Origin: Undaria pinnatifida
Lineage: Eukaryota > Sar > Phaeophyceae > Laminariales > Alariaceae
DNA: 64,000 nucleotides
NCBI GenBank assembly: GCA_012845835.1
Contig: JABAKD010000023.1
Location: 21,174,203-21,238,202 of the forward strand
Direction of reading: 5' to 3'
The notes beneath the pieces were generated by a model. That model was not told the origin of the DNA. It searched no databases and was given only the letters and a program-made list of their open reading frames with translations. The position numbers and the translations under genes are program-made. Below are positions 20,310-32,000 of the stretch, one piece after another (the stretch's first letter is position 1; every line of letters begins with the position of its first letter).

Positions 20310-22890
20310 GGCAGTCCGCGGTTCTTCGCCGCCATCCCAATATTCCAGCGATAATTGAACTCCAGCAGAATCGAGTGGGCCAGCGCAGGAGAAGCGCAAT
20401 AGTAGCCTGCGGAGGTAACGATGAAAGTCCTTTAAAAAAAGACAAACAGTTACAACGGGCCGAAAACATGTTGAATAGGTGTACGTCAGGTCCATCACAA
20501 CACGAATTTCCTGGTTGACCACCAAGCCGAGGAAAAACCTCAACATGTTACAAACACTGCAACAAACGAAACCGTGCGGTTTACTTGACGGCAAATGCTA
20601 TAAGCATCAGGTTATGCCGTGAGGCCAATGCTGTTGTTATGGGTGGAAATGGTTGCTGTACCTGCTAGTGATAGAACAGTCACGCAAACCACACACCAAG
20701 CCCCTGTACTGCTGGTACCTCCGACACAGCGACGACTGGTGATCCGCGCCTTTTTTTTCTCTGTTGCGTGGTACAGCGGCACGCCCTCAGGCTTGCTGAG
20801 ACAACCAGCTTCGATGTGCTTGCGGAGCAGCTTCACGACCTCCAGGGCTTTCGGGCGCAGGTGATTTTATCCCGATTTCGCATCGATCACCTCGCAGAAC
20901 CGATCAATCACTGAATCAAAGCGAGTCAACAATCGTGTACGCTCGGCCGCCAGCCGCCGACAATTCCGCAAGAAACACGTCCAGTTCATCTATATATAGC
21001 CTGCCACCTATTCCGATGCCATTTTTCGCGCTTGAAGAGCACTTTTTAGCTGCAGTCGAAAGCGAGATCGGCAGGAGCGTAATGGTCACGACACTTGACC
21101 CAGTACAGGCATTGTTCCCGACGACAGGTACAATCTCTCCATATCACTGATCCGAACAACGACACAAGTGACGTCAAAACCACTTGCCTCCTTGATGTCT
21201 TCCAGATTAACGATATAGCAAGCATTTCTCAACCAAGCCATGGAGGGCTTGAAGGCGCCGTGACTCCTCTTCACCAGGCGCGAGATACGTGGAAGCGCGT
21301 GGAAGGTATCCGGGCGACCGTTGAGCATGTTTGGGCCACCCCCCTGATGCAGTTGGGCAACAATCAACATGAATTCAGAACACTCGAACAGAACAAAACG
21401 TAAATAAAGCGCACATTGACGCCGAGCAGATTTCAGAAACAAACAAAGCATATTTGCCACCTATGCAGCACCCACGTCGTCCTGGTAGACATTACCACTG
21501 ATCTCGTCTCCGGCTCTTCGGTCGCAAGCGCAATCGTGACCAACATCAAAGTCATACCCGTCGCCACCGTCCTCTTCGCCCTCGTCCGAGTCCGCATCAT
21601 CTAAAAATAAAAAACAACGAAAAAGTTTGGTTTGTTTGGCGAATAATACAAACGTCAGCAAGAAAATGAGGAACGCCAATGCGGGCAGGGCGTGAGACAC
21701 CTCAGCTCAATTTCTTTCAAGGACGGTGTAAGGCCTTATCTAGCGAGCCCACCACGTGGCAAGGTGCTTCGGCAGCGAAGAAGTCGGGGTCATCGTTGTA
21801 AGCGGCACTTGCATTCAGGTTTGGCGACGGTACAGGGGGGGCTGTCCAATCGGCCGCAAGTCTAACATGGGTAACGTCCCACAGAACAAGCCTGTCACCG
21901 CCGCCGCCGCGGACTTCTTTCATCGTCACACGACCCACACTCGCGAAGGAAGGTGCCTCCTTGTGTGCTGCGTACGTAGCAGGCTTGACCGCGTCGCTCA
22001 CTTTGACTACGACGCCCTTCTGGCCGCCAGATTGACGTGATTGAGGACGCCACCGAGCAAAGATCCAGTGGTAGTCTCATGGCCCTGTACGTTCCCAACA
22101 CCAACACAACTGGCATGGTTGTTGCTGTGGGGTCGCACCTAGAGTTCCAAGGTTAATTAGACCAGGTTTGGGGGGTGATACCAGGTTTAGTCGCTTGTGA
22201 TGCGGATGTGCCGTGCATGTTGTTGGTTTAGATAATGCAAGAAATAAGGTCCCGATGAATGTGGTACAAAACATCCCAATCGCATCTGTGTTCCCGACGG
22301 CAAAATGGTCGGAACCGGGCCGCGCATGGGATCCTTCAATATCTCGATCTGCACATAAACCGAGAACGGACGCGTAATCATCCAGGCAGGCAAACTCTAC
22401 CCGTGACGGCACCGTAAGGATTATAACAGGCAGGCATCATTAACATTCCACATACCAGCAGATTCAAGAGCATGGCGCCAACAATCAAGCTGGCAACAAG
22501 AAACGTTCGATAACCTACAACGAGCGTGAATAGGACAAGCGCATAGCTAACTAGAGTAGTATCACCAGTTGGGCTTTGAGGGGAGATTCCGGCGAGACAA
22601 GGGGAAGATCGGGTGTGTGGGCAACTTTTTCCCAAGCAAACTAGACACTATACCCGCGAGCGAAAGATATAGCGTCTGCACCCAACAAGCTTTCGCGTGA
22701 GTCAGCGCGCCCACAGTGTTTGCGACTTTGACCTCATCCAAATACGTCGCGTCTGACTTGGTGTTGACGCCAAGTCTACCATCATGTCCTGGTACCAAAT
22801 CACGCTGGTTTTTCACCTTTGGAAACGAAAGCGAGAATTTTCTATTTGAATACTCCTTGTGCCAGCTGGAACTGCCGAACCAAGAAAACA
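20310..22890 (-). pseudogene. Transposase-like gene of element B, copy 1
   Basis: Exons in transcription order: a region ending TKSDATYLDEVKVANTVGAL (about 22870-22690), VEFACLDDYASVL (about 22400), VTMKEVRGGGGDRLVLWDVT (about 22030-21730), an acidic exon (21604-21470), FHALPRISRLVKRSHGAFKP (about 21330-21190), LLRKHIEAGCLSKPEGVPLY ending RCVGGTSSTGA (20850-20700), and a last exon with ALAHSILLEFNYRWNI (20450-20310). The D-x-FH...R, (R)GTSS and FH-x-YLR...FNYRWN blocks resemble uncharacterised transposase-like proteins of the DUF6729/HMG-domain-3 type; this is from memory and unverified. The copy is degraded: a lost splice donor near 21738 and an in-frame TAG closing the acidic exon. Confidence 0.5.
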
Positions 22891-22989
22891 CGACTGCCGC
22901 AATTGTACCAGGTGCCAGTTATCATGTACCAGTCATCATATGCTCAGAGATGTACATCACGTGTACGAGTGTAGAAGCTACGACAGCAA

Positions 22990-23900
22990 ACAATCTTCAG
23001 CAGAAGTAATAGTTTAAAAAAATATAGGGTAATTAGCCAGGCTGTTATTTGCACGAAAATAAGAAACTCGGGATACGTTATACTGAAGTTAATGTACAAT
23101 AAGGTAGAGTGCACCCTTTCCAAAATAAAAGCCAGCCTACGCCGCTATTTTATGTGCCTGGTATCTTTTAGGTGTCCTGTACTACTGCATCTGGCATCTG
23201 GCACGCGATTAATCAGAGGTCAGGTATGGTATTTACTTCGTACCGGGTACCAGGTATCGCATGCTCAGAGCTATGATACCTGGTACCTGGTTTATTCGCG
23301 TACAACCAGCAGCGCACAAGCAGCAGGAGCAGTAGCCTACAATGACCGAAGACAAACTGCTGGTGTACAGCAGTACGGGGGACGAAAAAATATACCTGGT
23401 AGTAAGAAAGCCAGGGTGATATTTAGCTACCGAAGTCGGGAGTCAACATACTGAAGTTACCTGTGAGAACAAACCCTCTGCCAAATACGAAAGCCAACCT
23501 ACTGCTGTATGTCAGTATTTCCGTGCCTTACGATATACAGCAGTACTACAGCAGTACAAGACACCTACCTGTAATATTAAAGGTGCAGCAATAAGAAAGC
23601 CAAATTGATATTTTCAGGGAGAAAAGAAGCCCGGGAGCTGTTATACTGAAGTCAGTGTAGAACGTACCCCCTCACAAATAAGAGCTTACCGCAGGTACCA
23701 GATATGTATGTTTCTTATCTGGTGTCCTGTACTGCTTTAGCTTTCCCATGGTACCAGGTACTGTGTAAGAATCATCCGTACAGCAGCAGGTAACAAACAA
23801 ACGTCTACGATAGAACCACTCACATCCGGCCTTGTGTAGCGTAGGTAGAGGGCTGCGAGGAAACTACCCCACCCGCTTGCTTCCTTCCTTGACGTGCTAT
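22990..23900. repeat. 3-unit degenerate tandem repeat at the end of element B, copy 1
   Basis: Three or so ~300-bp units share ACTGAAGT-AGTGTA, ACAAATAAGAAAGCCAGC and GGTGTCCTGTACTACTGC blocks, interspersed with GGTACCAGGTA palindromes. A matching array is at 41700-42600. No gene seen. Confidence 0.65.
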
Positions 23901-24408
23901 CTGCTGGCTTTGACAGAATAGTGCTCGTTATGTCGATGAATCGACGCTGCCCTGGTTCGATGCTGTCAAAGTAGATGAAGTTGCAATTTGTTGTGGTTCG
24001 CTCTCCCGAGCGGATCCATCACCGCTGCCTCCACCGATTCTTCCATCGCTACCTCCACCGTCACGATCTCCGCCGCTGCTGCCTCCAATGCCCCCACCGC
24101 TGCCTCCGCCATCAATACCCACCTCGTCGCATCGACAGATCATCTGATGGCAGGCTCCAAGAAACGAAACTAGTTACACTACAACCGGCTCGGGACCACG
24201 GAAACGAGCCCGGTGGTCGTAGGCTAGGAGAGCCGCAATTAGACATACCAAAGCGTACATAGCCGCCACACCAGCATGGTGCTGGGGAGCCGGCTGCGGT
24301 GTTAGTTGTCTGGTGTTTGCGCTGCGCGCGGTCCCGCTTGCGGTCTCTATCCTTACAAAAAAATCCCCAGGTATAGACGCAGTGCCGTACTGCGAGGTAT
24401 TTTTCAAT

Positions 24409-25226
24409 TAAACCCGAACGATCCCAAACCGCAACACAGGGGGTTATAAATCCTGCGAGGGGGGCTCTTTGGTTGAAGTTGACCCTTAATCCTACAAGCA
24501 GCAAGCCAGTTTTCATTGATTGCCTCACACACCCCACCCGCCCCACACACCGATATCACCTCCCCCTCCAAACGCTCTACATAATCACCACCCAGCCCTG
24601 TTGTAGGGCACGGATACGAGGTAGGTGCGGCTGCGCCACCATAGCTAGGCCGGGAGGGCCCTCTCTCGGCTGTGCTGTGGTGGGCTGCTACTACTACAGC
24701 TGCTGCTGCTGTGTCTTCGCGTTTGTCGCCATACACATCCGTGCTCTTGTCTTCGGTTGTGTGTGTCGCCACACGCCCGCCCTTGTTTTACTCATCATCA
24801 TGTTTGTATCTCGCGCTTTCCGTTACAATCGTGCGCTGCCGCGTCCTAGCGGCAGATGGCAACCACGTGTGAAAGGCTGCCGGATAGCAGCACAGGTGAA
24901 GTTCCGTGAGGGGGCGCGCACGTGCGTGCGCACACGGTGACACTACTCCAATGCATCTCGAGGATTGCCCGCACAAGATGAATGCCGTCTGTCCCCCAGT
25001 TTTTAGAACACAACATCCCGATCTACGAAGAAGGCGCACTGATAACTGCTGTCACAGCAGTTATGCAAGAATGTTGCCGGAAATTTCCGCCAAGAATTTT
25101 CTGAGAAATTCGTGGTGGGCATACTGTTAAAGTTATAAAAAAAAAGGCTTTCAATTACGTCGCAGGCATTGTTCCTATCGGACCTGGAAGGCGTTATACA
25201 CTCTCGATTTACTCTACAACCACCCT
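24409..25226 (+). repeat. Module C, copy 1 (plus orientation)
   Basis: Starts AAACCCGAACGATCCCAAAC right after the truncated end of element B, and ends at CTCTCGATTTACTCTACAAC. Inverse of copies 2 (25414-26281) and 3 (35680-36511). It carries a short conserved stretch encoding NIPIYEEGALI-AVTAVMQE and repeated KFPPRIFPEI in the minus-oriented copies. No family recognised. Confidence 0.75.
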
Positions 25227-25430
25227 AATATTAAACCCAATCGTTTTACTCTACAACCACCCTAATATTAAACCCAATCGGTGAACTGATAATTCGGGGG
25301 TGGTTGTAGAGTAAATACTCAGTAAATACTCTACAACCACCCTAATATTAAACCCAATCGTTTTACTCTACAACCACCCTAATATTAAACCCAATCGGTG
25401 AACTGATAATTCGGGGGTGGTTGTAGAGTA
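25200..25430. repeat. Tandem/palindromic junction between two C modules
   Basis: Units of CTACAACCACCCTAATATTA and GGTGAACTGATAATTCGGGG are repeated four times, partly inverted, exactly where the head-to-head C copies meet. The result is a near-perfect hairpin centre. Confidence 0.8.
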
Positions 25431-26281
25431 AATCGAGAGTGTATAACGCCTTCCAGGTTCGATAGGAAAAAAGCCTGCGATGTAGTTGGAAACCTTTTTT
25501 TCCATCACTATAAAAGTATGCCCCCCACGAAGTTCTGGGAAAATTCTTGGCGGAAATTTCCGGCAACCACCATGAATTTCTGGGAAAATTCTTGGCGGAA
25601 ATTTCCGGCAACATTCCTGCATAACTGCTGTGACAGCAGAAATCAATGCGCCTTCTTCGTAGATCGGGATGTTGTGTCCTAAAAACTGGGGGACAAACGG
25701 CATTCGTCTAGTGTGTGGGCAATCCTCGACATGCATTCGAGTAGTGCCACCGTGTGCGCACGCACGTGCGCGCCCCCTCACAAAACTTCACCGGTGCTGT
25801 TGTCCGGCAGCCTTTCACACGTGGTTGCCATCTGCCGCAAGGACGCGGCTGCGCACGATTGTAACGGAAAACGCGAGACACATAGTCTACATGATGAGTA
25901 AAACAAGGGCGGGCGTGTGGCGACACACACAACCAAAGACAAGAGAACGGGTGTGTATGGCGACAAACGCGAAGAAGACACAGCAGCAGCTGCTGTAGTA
26001 GTAGTAGCCCACCACAGCATAGCCGAGAGAGGGCCCTCCCGGCCTAGCTATGGTGGCGCAGCCGCATCTACCTCGTGTCCGTGCCCTACAGGGCTGGGTG
26101 GTGATTGATTGATGTAGAGCGTTTGGAGGGGCAGGTGATATCGTTGTGGGGGGCGGGTGGGGTGTGTGAGGTAATCAATGAATGAATACTGGCTTGCTGC
26201 AGGATCAGCTTCAACCAAAGAGTCCCCCTCGCAGGATTTATAACCCCCTGTGTTGCGGTTTGGGATCGTTCGGGTTTAATA
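25414..26281 (-). repeat. Module C, copy 2 (minus orientation)
   Basis: From GTGGTTGTAGAGTAAATCGA to GATCGTTCGGGTTTAAT. It includes a tandem duplication of AATTCTTGGCGGAAATTTCC not present in copy 3. A further 45-bp start of another C copy follows at 26290-26330. The minus frame through it (25368-25781) is open for 137 codons with four Cys, but without a recognised domain. Confidence 0.7.
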
Positions 26282-26329
26282 GAAGATGGGGTGGTTGTAG
26301 AGTAAATCGAGAGTTGATAACGCCTTCCA

Positions 26330-26848
26330 TGTCGTGATGGTGAATCCCTTCGTTGGTTGTGGGAAACCCTTGGCGTGTTATTTATTTACTGAGTATTTTT
26401 TTTGGTGTATTTTTTCGGCTTTCACTGGTGCAGTTTCCGCGCAATCGGGCGCGCCAGCGTGGGCGCCGTGTCTTAGCGGGTTCAAACTTTGTGCTTAACC
26501 CCTTTGACTCTTTGCATCCCGTACGTGCTGGTGAAAAAGAGGCCGTCCACAATAACGAAACGAGGCTTCAACTCGAACCACGCATGAACAACAGGACATG
26601 GCGTCGTGAACAAGAAGAGTAGTACCACAAGAAAAAACGAAAATTATAACGTTTGACATTTGTGTTATGGCATTTTGAACGCTTCAAAGGCGTTGGTATC
26701 TTATCAAATATACGCAGCTTAATAGGACGAAAACTCTCATCCCCGTACCATGGGAGTGTGCCTCCCGTCTCATCACGCACAAAGCACAGACCGCCGGCCA
26801 TGATCGAAGATAAGCAAGTGAACTTAATAAAGGAAAAATAAAACAGTC
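26330..26848. other. Start of the single-copy block; no gene recognised
   Basis: AT-rich with one GC-richer patch near 26440-26480 (GCGCGCCAGCGTGGGC). No splice-bounded exon seen. Confidence 0.35.
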
Positions 26849-27250
26849 TCATGCTGTACAAAGAACGAAGCTCCGGCGATAACCGCAAATAACCAACCGG
26901 ACTTGAAAGAAAAAAGGAAAACATACACTATACAAAGGTTTGAACAATGGCCAAAACCAAATGTGAAAGTTGAACAGGTTGCTGTGTTTACACCCCGCCA
27001 ACCGTCGGACCAGTCCGAACGCCCTTAAGCCTATTGGTTCTTGAGCAACAATAAAAACCAACACAAAAGGGTGGGTAAAAAAAGTGGTCCAACCGCCTAA
27101 TTTGAACAAAAACGGCTGTACAGCACTAGTATAAATATAAAACAGCATGTTCCCGGTGGCCACAAAAACAAGCGCGAACACGAAGCCGTCGTGAAAATAG
27201 ACTGGTTGTTGCGTGTACCGAGGCAACAAAAGGTAGACATCGTTGAGCAT
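26849..27250 (-). CDS. Hypothetical hydrophobic protein (doubtful)
   Basis: A 133-codon frame with a true ATG (27250) and TGA at 26849. The product is aromatic and hydrophobic with two or three possible membrane segments (FVFALVFVATGNMLFYIY; FVLVFIVAQEP). GC3 is low compared with the confident exons further upstream on this strand, so it could be a chance frame in T-rich DNA. Confidence 0.25.
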   Translation of the reverse strand: MLNDVYLLLPRYTQQPVYFHDGFVFALVFVATGNMLFYIYTSAVQPFLFKLGGWTTFFTHPFVLVFIVAQEPIGLRAFGLVRRLAGCKHSNLFNFHIWFWPLFKPLYSVCFPFFFQVRLVICGYRRSFVLCTA

Positions 27251-27279
27251 ACTTCCGCATTAGTACTGCACACTCGGCG

Positions 27280-28350
27280 CAAAAGGTAAGTCTACCAGTT
27301 GTAGTAACTATCCTATTTGTAGACCGTGAACCCTGCTGCATGCAGTGCAGTATGTCCTAAAACTACCATGTGTACAGACCTGGGCCAAACGCAGCTATTA
27401 TACTGGAACAGACCGCGCCTATCCCTCGCAAAAAATATGTCTGTACACAATTAATGTTGTATTATGTGCCTTACAGTGAAAGATAAGAAAACCGTGCTAA
27501 AGCGGTATCCTCGGTACAGAAGAGGAAAATATGTGTGCAGCATGTTTAATTAGTGCCGTCGCATACGTCATGTAACAACAGGCATGACGCACATATTCCA
27601 CCCCGGAAATAAGTAGGCGCTCGAAACCAAACAACCCTACAAAAGACCGCAACTTATATGACAGCGACAAGGGAAACATGCCCTATTGCTAACGTTAAGT
27701 ACTCCATGTATCTACACACCCGTTCGTCGCTAAATTCACTACAAATATCTGTGTACCGCGAACAGCTTTACGCACTTCATCCTATCGCACAGGCGGCAGA
27801 AGAAGCAAGTAAGTGCACTAGTTGTAGTGACTTATCTTATTTGTAGAGCGTGAACCCTGCTGCATTCAGTGCAGCATATCCTAAAACCACCATGTGTACA
27901 GCCCCGGGCCAAAGGCAGTAAGTATACTGCAACAGACCGCGCCTATCTCTCGTAAAAAATATGTCTAGACTACACAATTAACGTTGTATTCTTAGCTGTA
28001 CAGGGAAGGATAAAAGAAAAGTATATAGCGGTATCCTCGGTACAGAAGGGGAAAAGAAGTTTACAGAAAATGCAATCAATGCCGTTGCACACGACAGGTA
28101 ACAACCGGCATGATGCATATATTCCGACCGGGAAATAAGCAGGCACTCGAAACCAAACAATCCCCCCGAACAACAAAACCTATATGTAACAACCGGCGTC
28201 ATGTGCATCCTCCGGCCTGGAAATAAGCACACACTCCAAACCAAACAACCCCACAAAACAATGAATGCACCAACCTAAACTATTGAAAGACTATCGCACG
28301 GCTCGGGCCACGTGTCTGGAAATAAGCAGACACCCCCAAGCGATATAACC
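27280..28350. repeat. ~530-bp tandem duplication with a shorter inner repeat
   Basis: Sequence from about 27290 (GTAGTAACTATCCTATTTGT) recurs at about 27820, with many differences. Within it, CCGGAAATAAGCAGGCACTC-like pieces followed by AAACCAAACAACCC recur four times between 27600 and 28320. No gene seen. Confidence 0.6.
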
Positions 28351-28607
28351 GAAGCAAACTACGAAACGCGTCCTGCGCGACAAAGCTAAACGTCAAACTG
28401 GGCACGTCGCAAAACGTGTACAGGGGAAACATGATCCAACAAAGGGAAGGGATAAAAATCTACATTGCCGTGTCGAGGGCGGTGATGAAGGACGTTGGCA
28501 AGAAGCGCCAGACCCGACCATGGCAGCGGGAGAGGAAGACGATGCTGGGGATGTTGCCGCGGTCGTGGGAGAGGTTGTGTGAAGAGCAGCACCTGTGTTT
28601 TCATTAT

Positions 28608-29069
28608 CTACATTGCCGTGTCGTCGACGTCGTCATCACTGCTATCTTGGCCGACGCCTATGTTTTGTAGCAGCGACGTGTCGGGGGCGTTGATGAAGGC
28701 CGACATCTGGGCGCGTTCGGAAGAAACGCTAGAGCCGGCGGTGGCCGCGGGAGAGGCACGCGATGCCGGGGACGTTGCCGCGGGCGTGGGAGAGGTTGTG
28801 GGAAGAACAGCGCCGGCGTTGGTGGCCCCGTCCGTGGCAGCGGGAGAGGCAGGCGATGCTGGGGACGTTGCCGGGGTCGTGGGAGCGGTTGTGGGAAGAA
28901 CAGCGTCAGCGTTCGTGGCCAGGTCCACCTCGGCAGCTCTCATCGCATCCAACATGTCGCGGCGACGAGAGGGGTGAGACCGTGCGCCGTCAACGCTCAT
29001 GTCAGCGAAGGCCTGGTCAGAGAGCTCCCACTCGAGGCAGCTTGACGCAGGGGTAGTGTCGAAGAAGAC
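28608..29069 (-). CDS. Rep gene, terminal exon
   Basis: Acceptor GCATGCCGCAG, 153 codons plus stop, phase 0, continuing EDMYN|VFFDTTPASSCLEWELS. A folded-looking start is followed by two copies of an A/T/P/S-rich repeat (GAVLPTTSPTPAATSPASRA type) and an acidic end, GQDSSDDDVDDTAM. Plus-strand frames over it are GC-rich shadows. Confidence 0.55.
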   Translation of the reverse strand, partial: VFFDTTPASSCLEWELSDQAFADMSVDGARSHPSRRRDMLDAMRAAEVDLATNADAVLPTTAPTTPATSPASPASPAATDGATNAGAVLPTTSPTPAATSPASRASPAATAGSSVSSERAQMSAFINAPDTSLLQNIGVGQDSSDDDVDDTAM

Positions 29070-32000
29070 CTGCGGCATGCGAGTAGAACACGAAGCGGCG
29101 TAATGAAAGGCAAGGAAGAAAGAACCGATGCGTCGCGCGTAAGTATTGCAACCACGATGAAATGAAGACGGTAATGGTGAACAAATGTCAACGCCAAAGC
29201 TGAATATGGTGTACTAGCAGTACATAACAAACGAGAAAGACTTTCAACATCTTCAGAGATCCCTGCAAGGGATGTCGCCACGCGATGTCAATAAAAACAT
29301 GATAAGCAAGCCACACCGGGTATGAAATGATTCACAAATTGAGGAGGACAAATCACAAAACACACAATTAGCGCCACCCGGAGAAGGTACAGAAAAAAAA
29401 TGAAAGCTATGTATGACAGCGCGGGCTCACGAAAAATTACGTGGGACAGCGGGTACATGATACGGTTCGTGTAAAAAAAATCAAAGGCGTTAACAAAAAA
29501 TCAAAGTCACGGAGCAGTGGCTACATGGTCGGGCTGGTGTAACAAGAGGCAAATACGTTTGAAAAAAAAAACACAAGTCACGGACCCCAATACGCGAAGA
29601 CTCGACCGGAAATATACACGAGAAATATACCCATATATACCCATAAGTGTCGTATTGACACTTATGTTCGAGGTGCGTGGTATGAAACAAGGTACAGGCG
29701 GAAAAAAAATATACCAGTCGCGGTGCGCAAGAACAAGCAATCACCGGAATATTTATTCCACAATGTTTTTCCAACGTTCTATTGACTACCATTGACAACA
29801 GAGGACAATAACACCTATTGCGGACACTGTACGCTACGCCTGTAATTAGCCCGATCAAAAGGCAACAAAGTTAACTGGCGAGCGATAATAACAACAACAA
29901 AGAAGTCGCGGCTCTATTCGTACGTTTCTACTCACGTTGTACATGTCTTCTCTTGTTGCCTTCTGCGGACGTGCATAACACGTCCAAATGGATCGACCCT
30001 TCTCCACAGGGATGCCGAAAGGGCCACTTGGCGAGACCCAGGAGAAGTGCGGCGAATATTCCCGCGACCTAATGGCGTAGAGCAGCAACTGTACCGGTGA
30101 CATGTACAGCGGGTAGAATTCGTTCTGGAGCTTGTTGTACAGGATGGGCCAGAACGCTTTCTTCGTGATTCAATGCGAGCGTCATCCTTCCTGCAGCCGC
30201 TGAAAGGAATAAGAGGAAGATCACAACAAACAGGCGTAAACAAGTGCCGGAGTGGGGCAGCAAGAAGTCACAGTAGCGGGAGCATCCGTAATCGCCAAAA
30301 TACATTCCAAGTACGAGAAGGCCAAATAAAATCGAAAAGCAAAAGTGAAAAGTGAAAGTAGCGAGTGCCAAACATTTCTTGGCGTTTCTTGCATCGCATG
30401 TGCACACGGAAGCCAGACGTTTTTACCTCGCTTGTCGCTTGTAGTTTGCATTAGCGGCTTGAATGAACTCCGGCGAAAGCCCAACTGAATCGAACGCATA
30501 CCAAGCGCGGTCGGAATCCTTTTGAACGTATCCCGTCGTCACTGCGAAAGGGTCGACGGAGGATAGGAAGACGGATGTCGAGGGAGAAGAGAAGGAAAGA
30601 TGCCAACAAGAGGAAACACGAACAAAAAAGGGAGCAATAACAGCGAAAACAAAAAAGAACGAAAAAAAAAGGGGTGGAAAAAGGAAGGGTGGACCGAGGA
30701 CAGCATCAGAGATGTGGGGGGAGATGCCAACAAGAGGAAACACGAACAAACAAAAAGGAGCAATAAAAGCGCAAACGAAAAAAAAAAAACCGGTGGAAAA
30801 AGAAAGGGTGGCCCGAGGACAGCATCAGAAATGTCGGGGGGAGCACAAAACGAGAGGTGCCAACAAGAGGCAAACCGACCAATAGAAAAGAGCGGGTAAA
30901 TTTTACGGGCTTAACAACGAAACAGTTCATCAAGGGGTAGAATGAGGTCAAACGTAAATATGGTAAAGATGATAGATGACGCGTGCTACGATTGAGGTAA
31001 GACTTTTCGCCTGAAATGGTTTCTGAATGACGGCTCCTTAGCCGAAAATCCTCGAAAATAGCTAATTTATTTTGCGTGCTTTTCGTCGTGCGCCTAGGTA
31101 ATGGTATTATCCGGTAGCGGTTTTAGTTTTAGTTGTTGGGAGATGTCATAAGCTCCCAAATTGAGGAAAACCTGAGAAAAAAGTTGTGTACCTCTATGGT
31201 ATCCACGCGTCAGAAAAGGAGTGGGATAAAAGTCTGTGCGATTGACGCAAGATCAATCAACATGTTAAACCCCGAAGGACCGCAATAAAAAAGAAAGCAA
31301 TGATGGGACCTGTGGGGAAAATAGGGCAGCCCAAAACGAAAAAAAAAAGGAAATCCCTAAGCGTTACCATGGCATATTACAACCCGATCATCAGCGCTAA
31401 AAAAAGGCAGAAATAGTAGAGCGTCAAGGTGAACAGGGCAGCCGAACATAACGACAAAAATAACATAAATGAAAGCGTTCCGATGGTATGTGAAATAGAC
31501 GAACGGAAAATCAGGAACAAAGAAACGACCTAACAGGGCGGACAGCACGAGCCAGAGACAAAGAACGCTAAAAAAATGCAATAAATTTAGCTGAGTTCAA
31601 GGTAGACGTCGCAAAAGAACGAAAACAAACAAACGTTATCACACGGCAGTGTTACCATCATATTAAAAATAGGGGATCCCAGAATAAGGCGAAAATTTGG
31701 TCGTCAACTATGCTTGACAATGCTAAGGGGAGCGCCAAAAAAAAAATGGCCCCAACAAAGTGGAGGGTACGACGCGACAGCGAAAACACAGAACAAAATA
31801 CTCACGTTCGAAGGATTGCGATGGCGCGAGCTCCTTGACGATGACTTTCGCACCGACGAGTCCACAGAGCTTTCTGATCTTCTCCCGCATTACCTTAGCC
31901 ACCCCGGTGGCGTCGCCACGGTGAGCCAGCCCGATCTCGAAGACGGCCTGCACATGGAGAACGCGACGAACGCCGCCACGCTCCAGGCCGATGGCCGCAC

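Larger units (their letters stand above)
17906..24408 (-). mobile_element. Transposase-bearing TIR element B, copy 1
   Basis: Direct copy of 36535-43303 over most of its length, with substitutions and small indels. The left end carries CGGCGCCGGGGAATCTGAC, and inverted subterminal sequence links 17990-18200 to 24200-24370. The right terminus is truncated: it stops at TTTTTCAATT where module C begins (24409). The body holds, on the minus strand, a multi-exon transposase-like gene (20310-22890), and at both ends AT-rich tandem repeats. Exon splice signals here are more damaged than in copy 2: the donor after the VKVSDAVKP exon is GATAAG instead of GGTAAG. This is the older or less constrained copy. 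Confidence 0.7.

Noticed and set aside
26849-28260. Membrane-protein cluster suggested by several hydrophobic minus frames
   Set aside because: Low GC3 and T-rich DNA explain the composition; only one frame with a true ATG was kept, as doubtful.
28416-29056. Plus-strand GC-rich ORFs
   Set aside because: Antisense to the Rep terminal exon, and lacking start or splice support.
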